NCBI GenBank assembly: GCA_024743215.1
Contig: JANSWZ010000001.1
Coordinates: 1,225,803-1,289,802, forward strand
Length of the DNA: 64,000 bases
From: Alphaproteobacteria bacterium
Lineage (GTDB): Bacteria > Pseudomonadota > Alphaproteobacteria > Rhizobiales > GCA-2746425
Reading direction: 5' to 3'
The translations under genes were made by a program, and so were the position numbers. The notes beneath the pieces were generated by a model. The model had not been told where the DNA came from. It searched no databases and worked only from the letters and a program-made list of their open reading frames with translations. This document shows, in pieces, positions 1 through 9,500 of this stretch (position 1 is the stretch's first letter; each line of letters starts with the position of its first letter).

Positions 1-1
1 C

Positions 2-685
2 GTAGCAGCAATTGCGTTTCGGGATCCTGTCGCCGTGGTGGATGGCAATGTGGAGCGCGTGGTCACGCGACTACTGGCCATTGAACACCCCCTTCCCCAG
101 GCAAAAGAACTGGTGCGCAGCGCTCTGCAGCCAATAATCCCGACGGAGCGCCCCGGCGATCTGGCACAAGCTTCCATGGATCTGGGTGCAACCCTTTGTT
201 CTCCCAAGCGGCCCGCCTGCAGCCTGTGTCCACTACATGAGAATTGTCAGGCTTTTTCAGCTGGAACCCAGGAACGCTTTCCCGTGAAACTGCCGAAGGT
301 CAAAAAACCAACACGCAAGGGTGCCGCTTTTGTGCTGATCCGGGATGATCAGCACATCTGGTTACAAAAACGCGGGCCAAGCGGCCTCCTGGCCGATATG
401 AGCGAAGTTCCCACGACGAGTTGGTCATCCCGCCAGGATGGAGAAACGTCGGTAAGTGCCGCACCATGCACAGCGGATTGGAAAAATGCAGGGCAAATTC
501 GACATACATTTACGCATTTTCATCTGGAGCTTTCTGTCTACAGCGCTGCAATGGCCTCAGGAACACATGATATTGCGGCTCAGATTGTGCCAAATACTGT
601 CGGATGGTGGAGTGATTTGGAAAAGCTCAATGATGAAGCCTTGCCGAATTTGATGCGCAAAGTGATTGCCCGCGCGGTTCCGTGA
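2..685 (+). CDS. mutY: A/G-specific adenine glycosylase MutY, C-terminal part (5' end outside window)
   Basis: MutY removes adenine mispaired with 8-oxoguanine or G during base excision repair. The reading frame is already open at base 2, and its first residues match the core of the glycosylase domain (AVVDGNVERVV), so the start lies upstream of the window. The Fe-S cluster loop is visible as C-x6-C-x2-C-x5-C around residues 66-83 of the visible part (CSPKRPACSLCPLHENC). After it comes the NUDIX-like C-terminal domain that reads 8-oxoG (AAFVLIRDDQHIWLQKRG), ending at the TGA at 683-685. The HhH motif and catalytic Asp are partly or wholly outside the window. The family assignment is secure; only the truncated start is uncertain. 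Confidence 0.95.
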   Translation, partial: VAAIAFRDPVAVVDGNVERVVTRLLAIEHPLPQAKELVRSALQPIIPTERPGDLAQASMDLGATLCSPKRPACSLCPLHENCQAFSAGTQERFPVKLPKVKKPTRKGAAFVLIRDDQHIWLQKRGPSGLLADMSEVPTTSWSSRQDGETSVSAAPCTADWKNAGQIRHTFTHFHLELSVYSAAMASGTHDIAAQIVPNTVGWWSDLEKLNDEALPNLMRKVIARAVP

Positions 686-693
686 AAGCCCAC

Positions 694-719
694 TGAATTG
701 CGAATTCCAATGCAATTCA
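694..719. terminator. Inverted repeat just after mutY (possible weak terminator)
   Basis: A perfect 8-bp inverted repeat (TGAATTGC at 694-701 and GCAATTCA at 712-719) encloses a 10-nt loop 8 bases after the mutY stop codon. No T-tract follows, so it is not a classic intrinsic terminator. It may stabilise the mutY mRNA end. Confidence 0.3.
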
Positions 720-778
720 CCTTATGGTTGCTGCATTGATTGCTGGAAATAGGCGTGGAGCCTGTGTTACAGCGCGCT

Positions 779-2032
779 ATGTTCGGACAGATACGCCCCA
801 TATTAGCTTTGATACTTGGCAGCGCTTTTTTGATGGCTGCTGGCGGTATCAATGGTCTGATCCTGCCCCTACGCGGCACCGCAGAGGGATTTTCCGCGTT
901 TTCACTGGGTATGCTGGGTACCGGCTGGGCGGTTGGCTATGTTCTGGGTTGTGTTCTGGTTCCCGGCGTTGTGGCGCGCGTGGGGCATATACGATCCTTT
1001 AGCGTCATGGCCGCCGTCGCCGTTATTTCAGTTTTACTGTCTTTGCTGATCATTCATCCGGGAGCCTGGATTCCGCTGCGCGCTTTGGCAGGATTCAGCT
1101 TTGCTGGAGGCGCCATGATTGTTGAAAGCTGGATCAGCGAGCGCACCGACCCTTCCTTCAGGGGCCGTGTTTTTGCGACCTATACCATGGTCAATCTGGC
1201 AGCGACCACTCTGGGGCAATTACTCCTGATCGTAGGCGATGCACGGGGATACTTTTTCTTTGTTCTGGCGGCGGTCTTTTATGCCTGTTCCCTTGTTCCC
1301 ACGGCGCTTTCCACAACGGCAGCGCCGCAGCCGCTGGTGCAGCCAAAACTTGATCTGAAGAGTCTTTGGCTGAATTCGCCGATTGCTGTTGTCGCGGTTT
1401 TTCTTGTGGGGGTTTCCAACAGTTCATTCGGAACCCTGGCTGCAGTTTACGGCCAGCAAATCGGTCTTAACTTAACGGCAATTGCTTTTCTGGTCAGCAT
1501 TACCATTCTTGCCGGTGCTCTGTTTCAGCTTCCAGTCGGCTGGTTGTCTGACCGAACAGACAGACGCGCTGTGCTAATCGGACTTGCGGTAACCGCAGGT
1601 CTTGCTGATCTTTTCTTTTTGATCATGCAGCCACGCGACGTTAGTGTGGTTCTGATTGCAGCAGCCATTTTTGGTGCGATGATCTTTGCCATGTATCCTG
1701 TCATTGTGGCTCATGCCAATGATCATGCGGATAAGGATTCATTTCTGAAAATCAGCTCCGGCCTTCTGTTGGTGATGGGTGCGGGCAGCATCATAGGCCC
1801 ACTCATTGGTGGTGGCATGATGGCCCTTCTTGGCCCGGATTATCTGTTTGCACCCACCTTGCTGGCACACGCGATTATGGCTGGCTTTGCAGCCTGGCGG
1901 ATGACGAAACGTGCTGCTGTAGAGGATGAAAAAAAGGGCGATTTTGTATCCAGTTCAACGGTGCGTATGAACACGCCGGAAACAGCCACGCTGGATCCAA
2001 GAACAGACGAAGATCAAACGTCCCGACCCTGA
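779..2032 (+). CDS. MFS transporter, YcaD-like
   Basis: This is a predicted inner-membrane major facilitator of about 417 residues with 12 hydrophobic segments. The substrate cannot be read from the sequence. The start is taken at ATG 779 (MFGQIRPILAL), which leads straight into the first membrane helix. A TTG at 740 would add 13 polar residues. The half-way loop carries the usual MFS motif (GWLSDRTDRRAVL). The overall pattern, with an N-terminal GGINGLILPLR segment, resembles the YcaD/UMF-type MFS group. The C-terminal tail after the last helix is long, polar and acidic. The last 19 bases overlap the 3' end of the convergent AraC-type gene. It lies close downstream of mutY but there is no sign of a functional link. 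Confidence 0.8.
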   Translation: MFGQIRPILALILGSAFLMAAGGINGLILPLRGTAEGFSAFSLGMLGTGWAVGYVLGCVLVPGVVARVGHIRSFSVMAAVAVISVLLSLLIIHPGAWIPLRALAGFSFAGGAMIVESWISERTDPSFRGRVFATYTMVNLAATTLGQLLLIVGDARGYFFFVLAAVFYACSLVPTALSTTAAPQPLVQPKLDLKSLWLNSPIAVVAVFLVGVSNSSFGTLAAVYGQQIGLNLTAIAFLVSITILAGALFQLPVGWLSDRTDRRAVLIGLAVTAGLADLFFLIMQPRDVSVVLIAAAIFGAMIFAMYPVIVAHANDHADKDSFLKISSGLLLVMGAGSIIGPLIGGGMMALLGPDYLFAPTLLAHAIMAGFAAWRMTKRAAVEDEKKGDFVSSSTVRMNTPETATLDPRTDEDQTSRP

Positions 2033-2820
2033 TGCTGCCTTTGTTGAGGCGGGGCGAAATACTTGCCGGGCGTATGCCCTGTGGCCTTTTTGAACATGGC
2101 GACAAATGCGCTGGGGCCCTCATAGCCCAATGCAAAGGCAACATCCCCTACCCTGGCCCCGTTGGACAATTGAGAGATGGCTTCCATCAAACGCGCCTGC
2201 GTAACCCATTTGCGCCAGGTGAGCCCGGTTTCTCGTTGAAAATGGCGTTCAAAACTTCTGACGCTTAAACCTGCATCAATTGAAAGAGAGGCCAGCTTGG
2301 GCGGCGTGGCAATGGAGGCAAGAACCTTGTCAGTCGCTCGCTTGAGTTTCGGGCTGGCTGGTTGCGGCAAATGCAGTGGCATGACGGGGACCATTCTCAA
2401 CTCATCCACCATGATTGCAACAAGGTGAGAGGCGCTCCCCGCTTCGTCATATAGGCGTGGCAATGTCAGGAATGATAACAGGCACTCTCGCATGAGAGCC
2501 GTCATTTGAATCACAGTGACTTTTGACGGCAAGCCTTTGAAATGCTTGGGATCCAGATAGAGAAAACGCGCATGCGCATCTGTTACGGACATGACGGAAT
2601 GCTTGGCATGAGAGGGCATCCAGACCGCCCGTTCCGGAGGTACAATCCAGGTTCCGGCGGTAGACATAACCTTCAACGACCCCGAGATCGCGTAGATTAG
2701 CTGCCCGCGCCAATGGCTATGTGGCTCGTTCGTTGTGCCCTTTTCCCACTCACAAGCGTACCCGATCGCCGCTCGGGGCAAGTCGTGATCCGCTCGAACA
2801 AATATGTCTGGATGCAACAT
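2014..2820 (-). CDS. AraC-family transcriptional regulator with N-terminal cupin domain
   Basis: A 268-residue one-component regulator. The N-terminal half (about residues 15-110) looks like a cupin sensor: the PHSHWRGQLIYAISG stretch carries the His pair and is followed by a β-rich segment (TWIVPPERAVWMPSHAKH). The C-terminal third is an AraC-type double helix-turn-helix (about 160-255), with LASLSIDAGLSVRSFERHFQ as the first unit and VGDVAFALGYEGPSAFVAMFKKATGHTPGKY as the second, the latter being the family signature. The gene is divergent from the MFS gene at 2992 with a 171-bp gap, so control of that transporter is the simplest inference. It converges with the upstream MFS gene and overlaps its 3' end by 19 bases. 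The ligand is unknown. Confidence 0.88.
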   Translation of the reverse strand: MLHPDIFVRADHDLPRAAIGYACEWEKGTTNEPHSHWRGQLIYAISGSLKVMSTAGTWIVPPERAVWMPSHAKHSVMSVTDAHARFLYLDPKHFKGLPSKVTVIQMTALMRECLLSFLTLPRLYDEAGSASHLVAIMVDELRMVPVMPLHLPQPASPKLKRATDKVLASIATPPKLASLSIDAGLSVRSFERHFQRETGLTWRKWVTQARLMEAISQLSNGARVGDVAFALGYEGPSAFVAMFKKATGHTPGKYFAPPQQRQHQGRDV

Positions 2821-2991
2821 GATCAGCCTGACGTATTAGAGATATTTTTTGTCAAAATAGCGCTAACCCACCAATTCGGCAACGCGTTATAGGCAGAAGT
2901 ATGAGCGGAAATGCTCGAAGCGCCAGTGCCGCATGTCAAATGAACTTCAACCTTCCAACGCGCCAGTTCATGCGCAGAGCCAAAACCATTT

Positions 2992-4260
2992 ATGACACTG
3001 CCATTTGATCCCCACTATCCACCACCGCCAGCGGACCATGCAGCCGATGATGACAATTTTTATGCATCCTTTACGGGGCTGCGCAGTCCTTTTGTCTTGC
3101 TGGCGCTCATGTCGGCTGCAATGTGGCTGTCCTTTTCAAGCTGGTGGGTTCTGATCAAGAATTTTGCAGTAGATGGTGTTGGCATGACGGGTCGGGAGAT
3201 CGGTTTTCAGGAATCAATCCGGGAAATCCCCGGCTTTCTGGCTTTTCTGGCGATCTACGTGGTGTTCTATATCCGGGAGCAGTCATTCGCGATTTTTTCG
3301 TTGCTGCTGCTTGGGCTTGGCGTGGCTGCAACCGGCTACTTTCCAACGGTTCTGGGGCTTTACATAACCACTTTTGTTATGTCGATCGGATTTCACTATT
3401 ACGAGACCATGAACCAGTCGCTTGCACTACAGTGGCTGCCCATATCAAAAGCACCTCATTTAATGGGACGTCTGGTGGCGATCGGTGCTGGCGCGCAATT
3501 GGCCGCCTACACAATCATTCTGGCCAGTTGGCAATTGTTTGATCTGTCTTTTGAGACCGCGTTCCTGATTGCAGGCGCGATCACGTTGGTCATCACCATC
3601 GCCGCATGGCGTCTGTTCCCAACGTTCCCTCAAAAAACAGCACAGCAGAAGAAGATAATCCTGCGAAAACGCTATTGGCTGTATTACGCATTAACATTCA
3701 TGAGCGGCGCAAGGCGGCAAATCTTCACCGTGTTCGCCAGCTTTATGATGGTCGAAAAATTCGGATATGAAGTTCACGCAGTGGCGGGCTTGTTTCTTGT
3801 TAATTGCCTGATAAATATGGCTTTCGCGGGATATGTTGGAAAACTCATCGGCATTGTCGGCGAAAGGCGTGCCCTGACATTTGAATATATCGGGCTGATC
3901 GGTGTTTTCGTTACCTACGCCTTTGTAACGTCTGCCAATCTGGCTGCGGTGTTGTACGTCATCGACCATGCTTTCTTTGCATTCGCGATTGCCATCAAGA
4001 CCTATTTTCAGAAGATCGCAGACCCTTCGGAAATCGCGCCCTCAGCTGGTGTCGCTTTCACCATAAATCACATTGCCGCCATCGGGATTCCAGCTTCGTT
4101 TGGATTGATCTGGCTCGTCTCACCAGCAACTGTTTTTCTGGCAGGCGCGGCCATGGCCGTTGTCTCGTTAATCTTATGCAGATTCATCCCGGATATGCCC
4201 CGTGCGGGCCATGAAACCGAATTATCGGGTCGAACAAAGAAATTTATGCCCGCAGAATAA
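2992..4260 (+). CDS. MFS transporter (substrate unknown)
   Basis: A predicted 422-residue inner-membrane carrier with about 12 transmembrane segments. It has an unusual N-terminus of about 30 residues rich in Pro, His and Asp (HYPPPPADHAADDD) before the first helix. The ATG at 2992 is the first in-frame start after the divergent control region shared with the AraC-type regulator. The central loop is basic (QKKIILRKRYW). I do not recognise a substrate-specific subfamily. The divergent cupin/AraC regulator suggests ligand-induced expression, which is inference. The gene ends at 4260 and converges on the ferredoxin reductase gene; the 33-bp gap is very A+T rich and holds no hairpin. Confidence 0.78.
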   Translation: MTLPFDPHYPPPPADHAADDDNFYASFTGLRSPFVLLALMSAAMWLSFSSWWVLIKNFAVDGVGMTGREIGFQESIREIPGFLAFLAIYVVFYIREQSFAIFSLLLLGLGVAATGYFPTVLGLYITTFVMSIGFHYYETMNQSLALQWLPISKAPHLMGRLVAIGAGAQLAAYTIILASWQLFDLSFETAFLIAGAITLVITIAAWRLFPTFPQKTAQQKKIILRKRYWLYYALTFMSGARRQIFTVFASFMMVEKFGYEVHAVAGLFLVNCLINMAFAGYVGKLIGIVGERRALTFEYIGLIGVFVTYAFVTSANLAAVLYVIDHAFFAFAIAIKTYFQKIADPSEIAPSAGVAFTINHIAAIGIPASFGLIWLVSPATVFLAGAAMAVVSLILCRFIPDMPRAGHETELSGRTKKFMPAE

Positions 4261-4293
4261 ATTTCATAAAAATAAAATAAAAATATATTATTT

Positions 4294-5388
<1,095 letters not shown>

Positions 5389-5405
5389 TCATTTCTGCCG
5401 GTTTA

Positions 5406-5726
5406 TCACCCCTGGCGTTCGGGCACAGTAACGGCAAGCCCATCAAGCTCGGCTGAAATTCTGATCTGGCACGACAGGCGGCTGGTCGGGCGCACATCAT
5501 AGGCAAAATCCAGCATGTCCTCTTCCATCGGTTCCGGATTGCCGACCTTCTCCATCCAGGCATCCGCAACATAGACATGGCAGGTTGCGCAGGCACATGC
5601 ACCGCCACACTCTGCTTCAATGCCTGGAACAGCGTTCTTGATGGCGGTTTCCATGACGGTGGCGCCATCCTCGCCTTCCACATCGAATGTCTGATTGTCG
5701 TGCGTAGTGAATGTGATTTTTGCCAT
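5406..5726 (-). CDS. 2Fe-2S ferredoxin (adrenodoxin/FdxB type)
   Basis: A 106-residue cytosolic electron carrier. The cluster ligands are visible as C-x5-C-x2-C (CGGACACATC, residues about 40-49) plus a distal Cys near residue 86 (RLSCQIRIS), the layout of vertebrate-type ferredoxins such as those serving P450 systems and Fe-S assembly. The C-terminus ends with the conserved [11 protein letters not shown]. It is transcribed first, followed after 86 bp by the ferredoxin reductase gene, so the two likely form one redox module. No P450, hsc or isc genes are beside it, so a role in Fe-S cluster assembly or hydroxylation cannot be decided here. Confidence 0.92.
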   Translation of the reverse strand: MAKITFTTHDNQTFDVEGEDGATVMETAIKNAVPGIEAECGGACACATCHVYVADAWMEKVGNPEPMEEDMLDFAYDVRPTSRLSCQIRISAELDGLAVTVPERQG

Positions 5727-6579
5727 ATTGATTAGATCTCGTTTACAGGAGTTTGTAAGGTTTGGAAGGTCGTCGGGAATTCATCGATTATGTGATGTTT
5801 AGTGCTGTATCATGGTGCTTTCAAGGGACCAAAAGCATAAAGCCGCTTGTGCGGTCACAAAGCTCAAAACAGCAGGGACGCCGCGGGATCTGGGAACAAA
5901 TCAGGAATCCTCAGAGCGTTTGTTAACCATAATACCATTTTCCACAATTTGCGTTTAGAGTCTAAGTCTTCAGGCCTCAGAGTCCAGCCAGAGTCAAAAA
6001 ACACCGAATTCTGCCAGTTGTTTGCCGATTTATTTCAATTTTGCTGGAAACCTTTGGGCCGCGAATGAGTCTTGGCGTTAACAAAGGCCGCTAATTGCTT
6101 ATTTTTTTTGTTGTCTTGCCATTCCAAAGCGATACGATACAGGTGCGGCAAGAAGACATGGATTCTCTGAAGCACGAGATTGTTAAAATTTAAACAAAAT
6201 TTAACCAATCCCGCTTCACGCGCCCTGTTTGTCTGGCTCAGGATGGGTAGCCCGAATTTTTATGGGACTGCCCTAATGGTGCCAAACTAGTAGGTTTTGA
6301 ATCCGAAGAGTGCGGTGTTGCTGGTTCTGCTTTTACCTGGGTGTCGTTTGAGACCTGAGACGAAGCGATCAGCATATCGGTTTTTTGCATTTCTTCCGCG
6401 GGGCAAAGAACGAACTCCTGCCGAGTGCCAGATTTGTTGTCTGGTTTCATTGGAAGGGTTTCGAACAGGACACGCTGATACCGGGCATTTGTGCAGGCCA
6501 ATAGTTTGTACAGCCCAGATGAATGTCTGATAATGCGCCGCTGGCGAAAATGTTTTGAGTACGAACGCGAGGCAAGACG
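5727..6579. other. Long intergenic control region between ferredoxin and GPR-like genes
   Basis: About 850 bases without a convincing gene. Short frames here lack ribosome-binding sites and recognisable protein character. The stretch around 6178-6210 is very A+T rich and partly self-complementary. It contains a full CtrA-type box (6190-6205), and a CtrA half-site TTAACCAT lies at 5923-5930. The region must carry the promoters of the divergent ferredoxin and GPR-like genes. A long untranslated leader or a small RNA is possible but I cannot point to one. Confidence 0.5.
6190..6205 (+). promoter_or_regulatory. CtrA-type box upstream of the GPR-like gene
   Basis: The bases TTAA-ACAAAAT-TTAAC match the alphaproteobacterial CtrA consensus TTAA-N7-TTAAC exactly. 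The box lies about 375 bp before the ATG of the GPR-like gene. CtrA is the cell-cycle master regulator in this class, so timing of a polar growth gene by CtrA would make sense. This is a motif match only. The region is A+T rich, which raises the odds of a chance match. Confidence 0.4.
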
Positions 6580-9500
6580 ATGGCTAAGAACTCTCCGAAG
6601 TCAAAAGGGACCAATGATCCCGCTGTATCTGCAGTGGAAGAGGCTCTCAAAATAGATTTTGGTGCTGAAGACGCAAAGGGTGAAGGACCATCCCGTCGCG
6701 GCAGGTCACGTCGATCACGGCGTGAAGAGGAAAAAACAGCTGCCGAAGCGGAACGTAACAAACCAGGTCGCGCCTCTGGAACAGCTGCAAACGACACTGC
6801 CCCGCGTCGTGAGCGCTCTGCCTCCCGCAACCGTGCCCAACGGCCTGCCAATGATGATCGGCAGTCTGTTGGCAATATGCTTTACAGCATTAACCGTCGG
6901 CCTTCGCTTATGCCATTCTGGGGTGCCCTTGCCGCCTCCGCCCTTTGGCTGCTGTTTGGTGGTATTGTTGGCAGCGCCGCCTTTGGTGACGATCTTGCCA
7001 ATTTGAACGGTCTTGCTGGCCTTGGTGAAGCTCCGCATCTGTTTGCGTATTTTGTTAGCTTGATTTTGCCCGTCATCTTCTTTTGGGTGTTTGCGCTGAT
7101 GATCTGGCGCTCGCAGGAAATGCGCATTGTTGCAAATGGCATGACCGAAGTGGCCCTGCGCCTGTCTGAGCCAGAAGATATTGCCAAGGATTCAGTTCTC
7201 AGCGTTGGCCAGGCCATTCGCCGTGAAGTTGCCGCTATGGGCGATGGCATTGAACGCGCTCTGGCACGCGCAAGTGAACTTGAAGTCATGGTTCACACTG
7301 AAGTGGCTGCACTTGAGCGCGCCTACTCCACGAATGAAAGCCGAATTCGCTCCGTTGTGGACGAACTGGTTTCCCAGAGAGAAGCGATTGTTCACAACTC
7401 CGAGCGCCTGCGAACTGCTATTGGCGGTGCGCGCGAGACGCTTTCTGAAGAACTTGCCAAAACCAGTGATGCGATTGCGGATCGTGTGTCTGAATCCGGT
7501 CAACGCGTGATTTCCTCCCTTGGTCAAAAGGGTGAGCAGATTACAGTGGCTCTTGGAACTGCTGGCGAAACCATGATCTCCACACTGTCCGTGCGCGGCC
7601 AGGAACTGGTGCAGAACTTGTCTAATACGGGTCAGGAAGTGACTGCTTCACTTCAGGAAACCGGATTGCAGGTTTCCGACACCATCTTGAAATCCAAAGA
7701 CAATCTGACAGCAACGCTTATGGAGCGTTCACAGGAAGTCAGCGGTTCGCTGGATCTGGCTGTTGAAAATGTTGTCACCCAGTTCTCTGATCAGGGCAGC
7801 AAGATTGCCGAGCGGATTGATGCCACTGGTAAAACGGCTGGCGACCAGATATTTGCACGTGGAACGCATCTAGCGGACCGCCTCGAAACTGCAACCACAC
7901 GTCTGTCGAAAGCAATTGACGGACATGGTGATGAAGTGACCAACCGCCTTGCCGCGACCAGCGAAGAGGTCGCGACCGCACTGGATGGGAAAACAGCGGA
8001 ATTCAAAAATACGCTTGATCTTGGTGCCAAGACTGTACGCGAAGCGCTCAACGTTAACGGTACCCAGTTGGCAACACAGATTGCGACAGTTGGTACGGAA
8101 GTCGCCAAAGCGATTTCCACGCGCGGCAAGCATTTGATGAGCGAAGTGCTCAACCTGAATGATCAGATCAACATCACTCTGAACGACAAGGGCAAAGAGC
8201 TGAGTGAAGCTCTTGATGGCCGTCTGAAAGCTTTGGATACAACTATCAACGAAAACGGGGCTGCGCTGACCGGTGCCCTTGGAAGCCGTTCCAGTGAAAT
8301 CGAACAGCTCTTCACTTCCCGCATTGCGGATCTTGATGGTTCAATTTCCAGACATAGTGAAGCCATGCAGTCCACAATGGCGGATCATCTGGACAACTTC
8401 ACCACATCTGTCAGCGCTGCCACCGAAAAAGTTGGCGATACACTTGCTGAGCGTACAGGCGTCATGGAAGACGTTCTTGCGGGCCGCCTGAATACGTTTG
8501 AAGACAGTGTCGGTGTGCGCCTCGACAGTGCGGCCAATACCATTGGCAGCAAGGCGGATACACTTGCCGAGACGCTTGAGCAACGCGCAGGCATGGTCAG
8601 CGAAGCGCTTGATATCCGCACAACTGAGATGAATGAAGCTCTGATCGAGCGCACACGTGAGATTGCTCGCGCCTTCGGTGAAGGTCAGAACGATATCACG
8701 ATGACGCTTGAAGGCCGTTTCCAGGAAGTCAACGAAGCACTTTCCAGTAAAACCCGCGAGATGTCAGAAGTGGTGTCTGAGCGGATTCAGGAAATCAACA
8801 TGGCTCTGGGCACGAAAGTGTTCGAAGTTGCTGAGAATCTGGAAGAGCGCGCAAGTGTTCTGCAACAGTCCCTATCTGCCAGCATGGAAGCCATCGGAAC
8901 GGAACTCTACGAACAGGGCGAAAAAGCGAACTCCAATTTCGTGGTCAATGTTGAGCAGGCGAACAACATGTTCCGCTCGACCATTACGGATGCCAGCGAA
9001 AGCCTGCTTAGCAATCTGGAGCGTGCCTCAACCGGCATCTCAAGCCTGACTGAAGAACTTGATGAGAAACTGGTCAGCCGCGTTGCCATTGCAACCGAGA
9101 ACCTGACCGGCTCCACGATGCAGTTGAACGAAACATTGGGTGCCCGGACAGCAGAGCTGACTGAAATTCTCGACAATAGCGGTGGATCACTGATCTCTGC
9201 CTTGCACGAGAAAGGTCTTGATCTGTCAACACAGCTCCGCACTGCCGGTTCAACCATTGTTGATACCTTCTCGCAGCAGGGTGAAGACATTGCGGCAGCG
9301 ATTGCTGCATCCAGTGAAAACGCTCGTGCGCGCCTGTTGGATGGCAATCAGGAACTTCTGGCAAATATTGAAGACCAGGGTGCCGCAGTTGTTCAAAAAC
9401 TGTCCGATAGCGGTCAATCCATTCTGCAGCTTAGCGAACAGGCCACAGAGCGTCTTGTTGGCGTGAACACAGACTTTGTGTCCACCCTTCAGGCCCTGAG

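Noticed and set aside
5847..6530. Short frames in the region upstream of the GPR-like gene
   Set aside because: No ribosome-binding sites, no conserved motifs, and composition unlike neighbouring genes.
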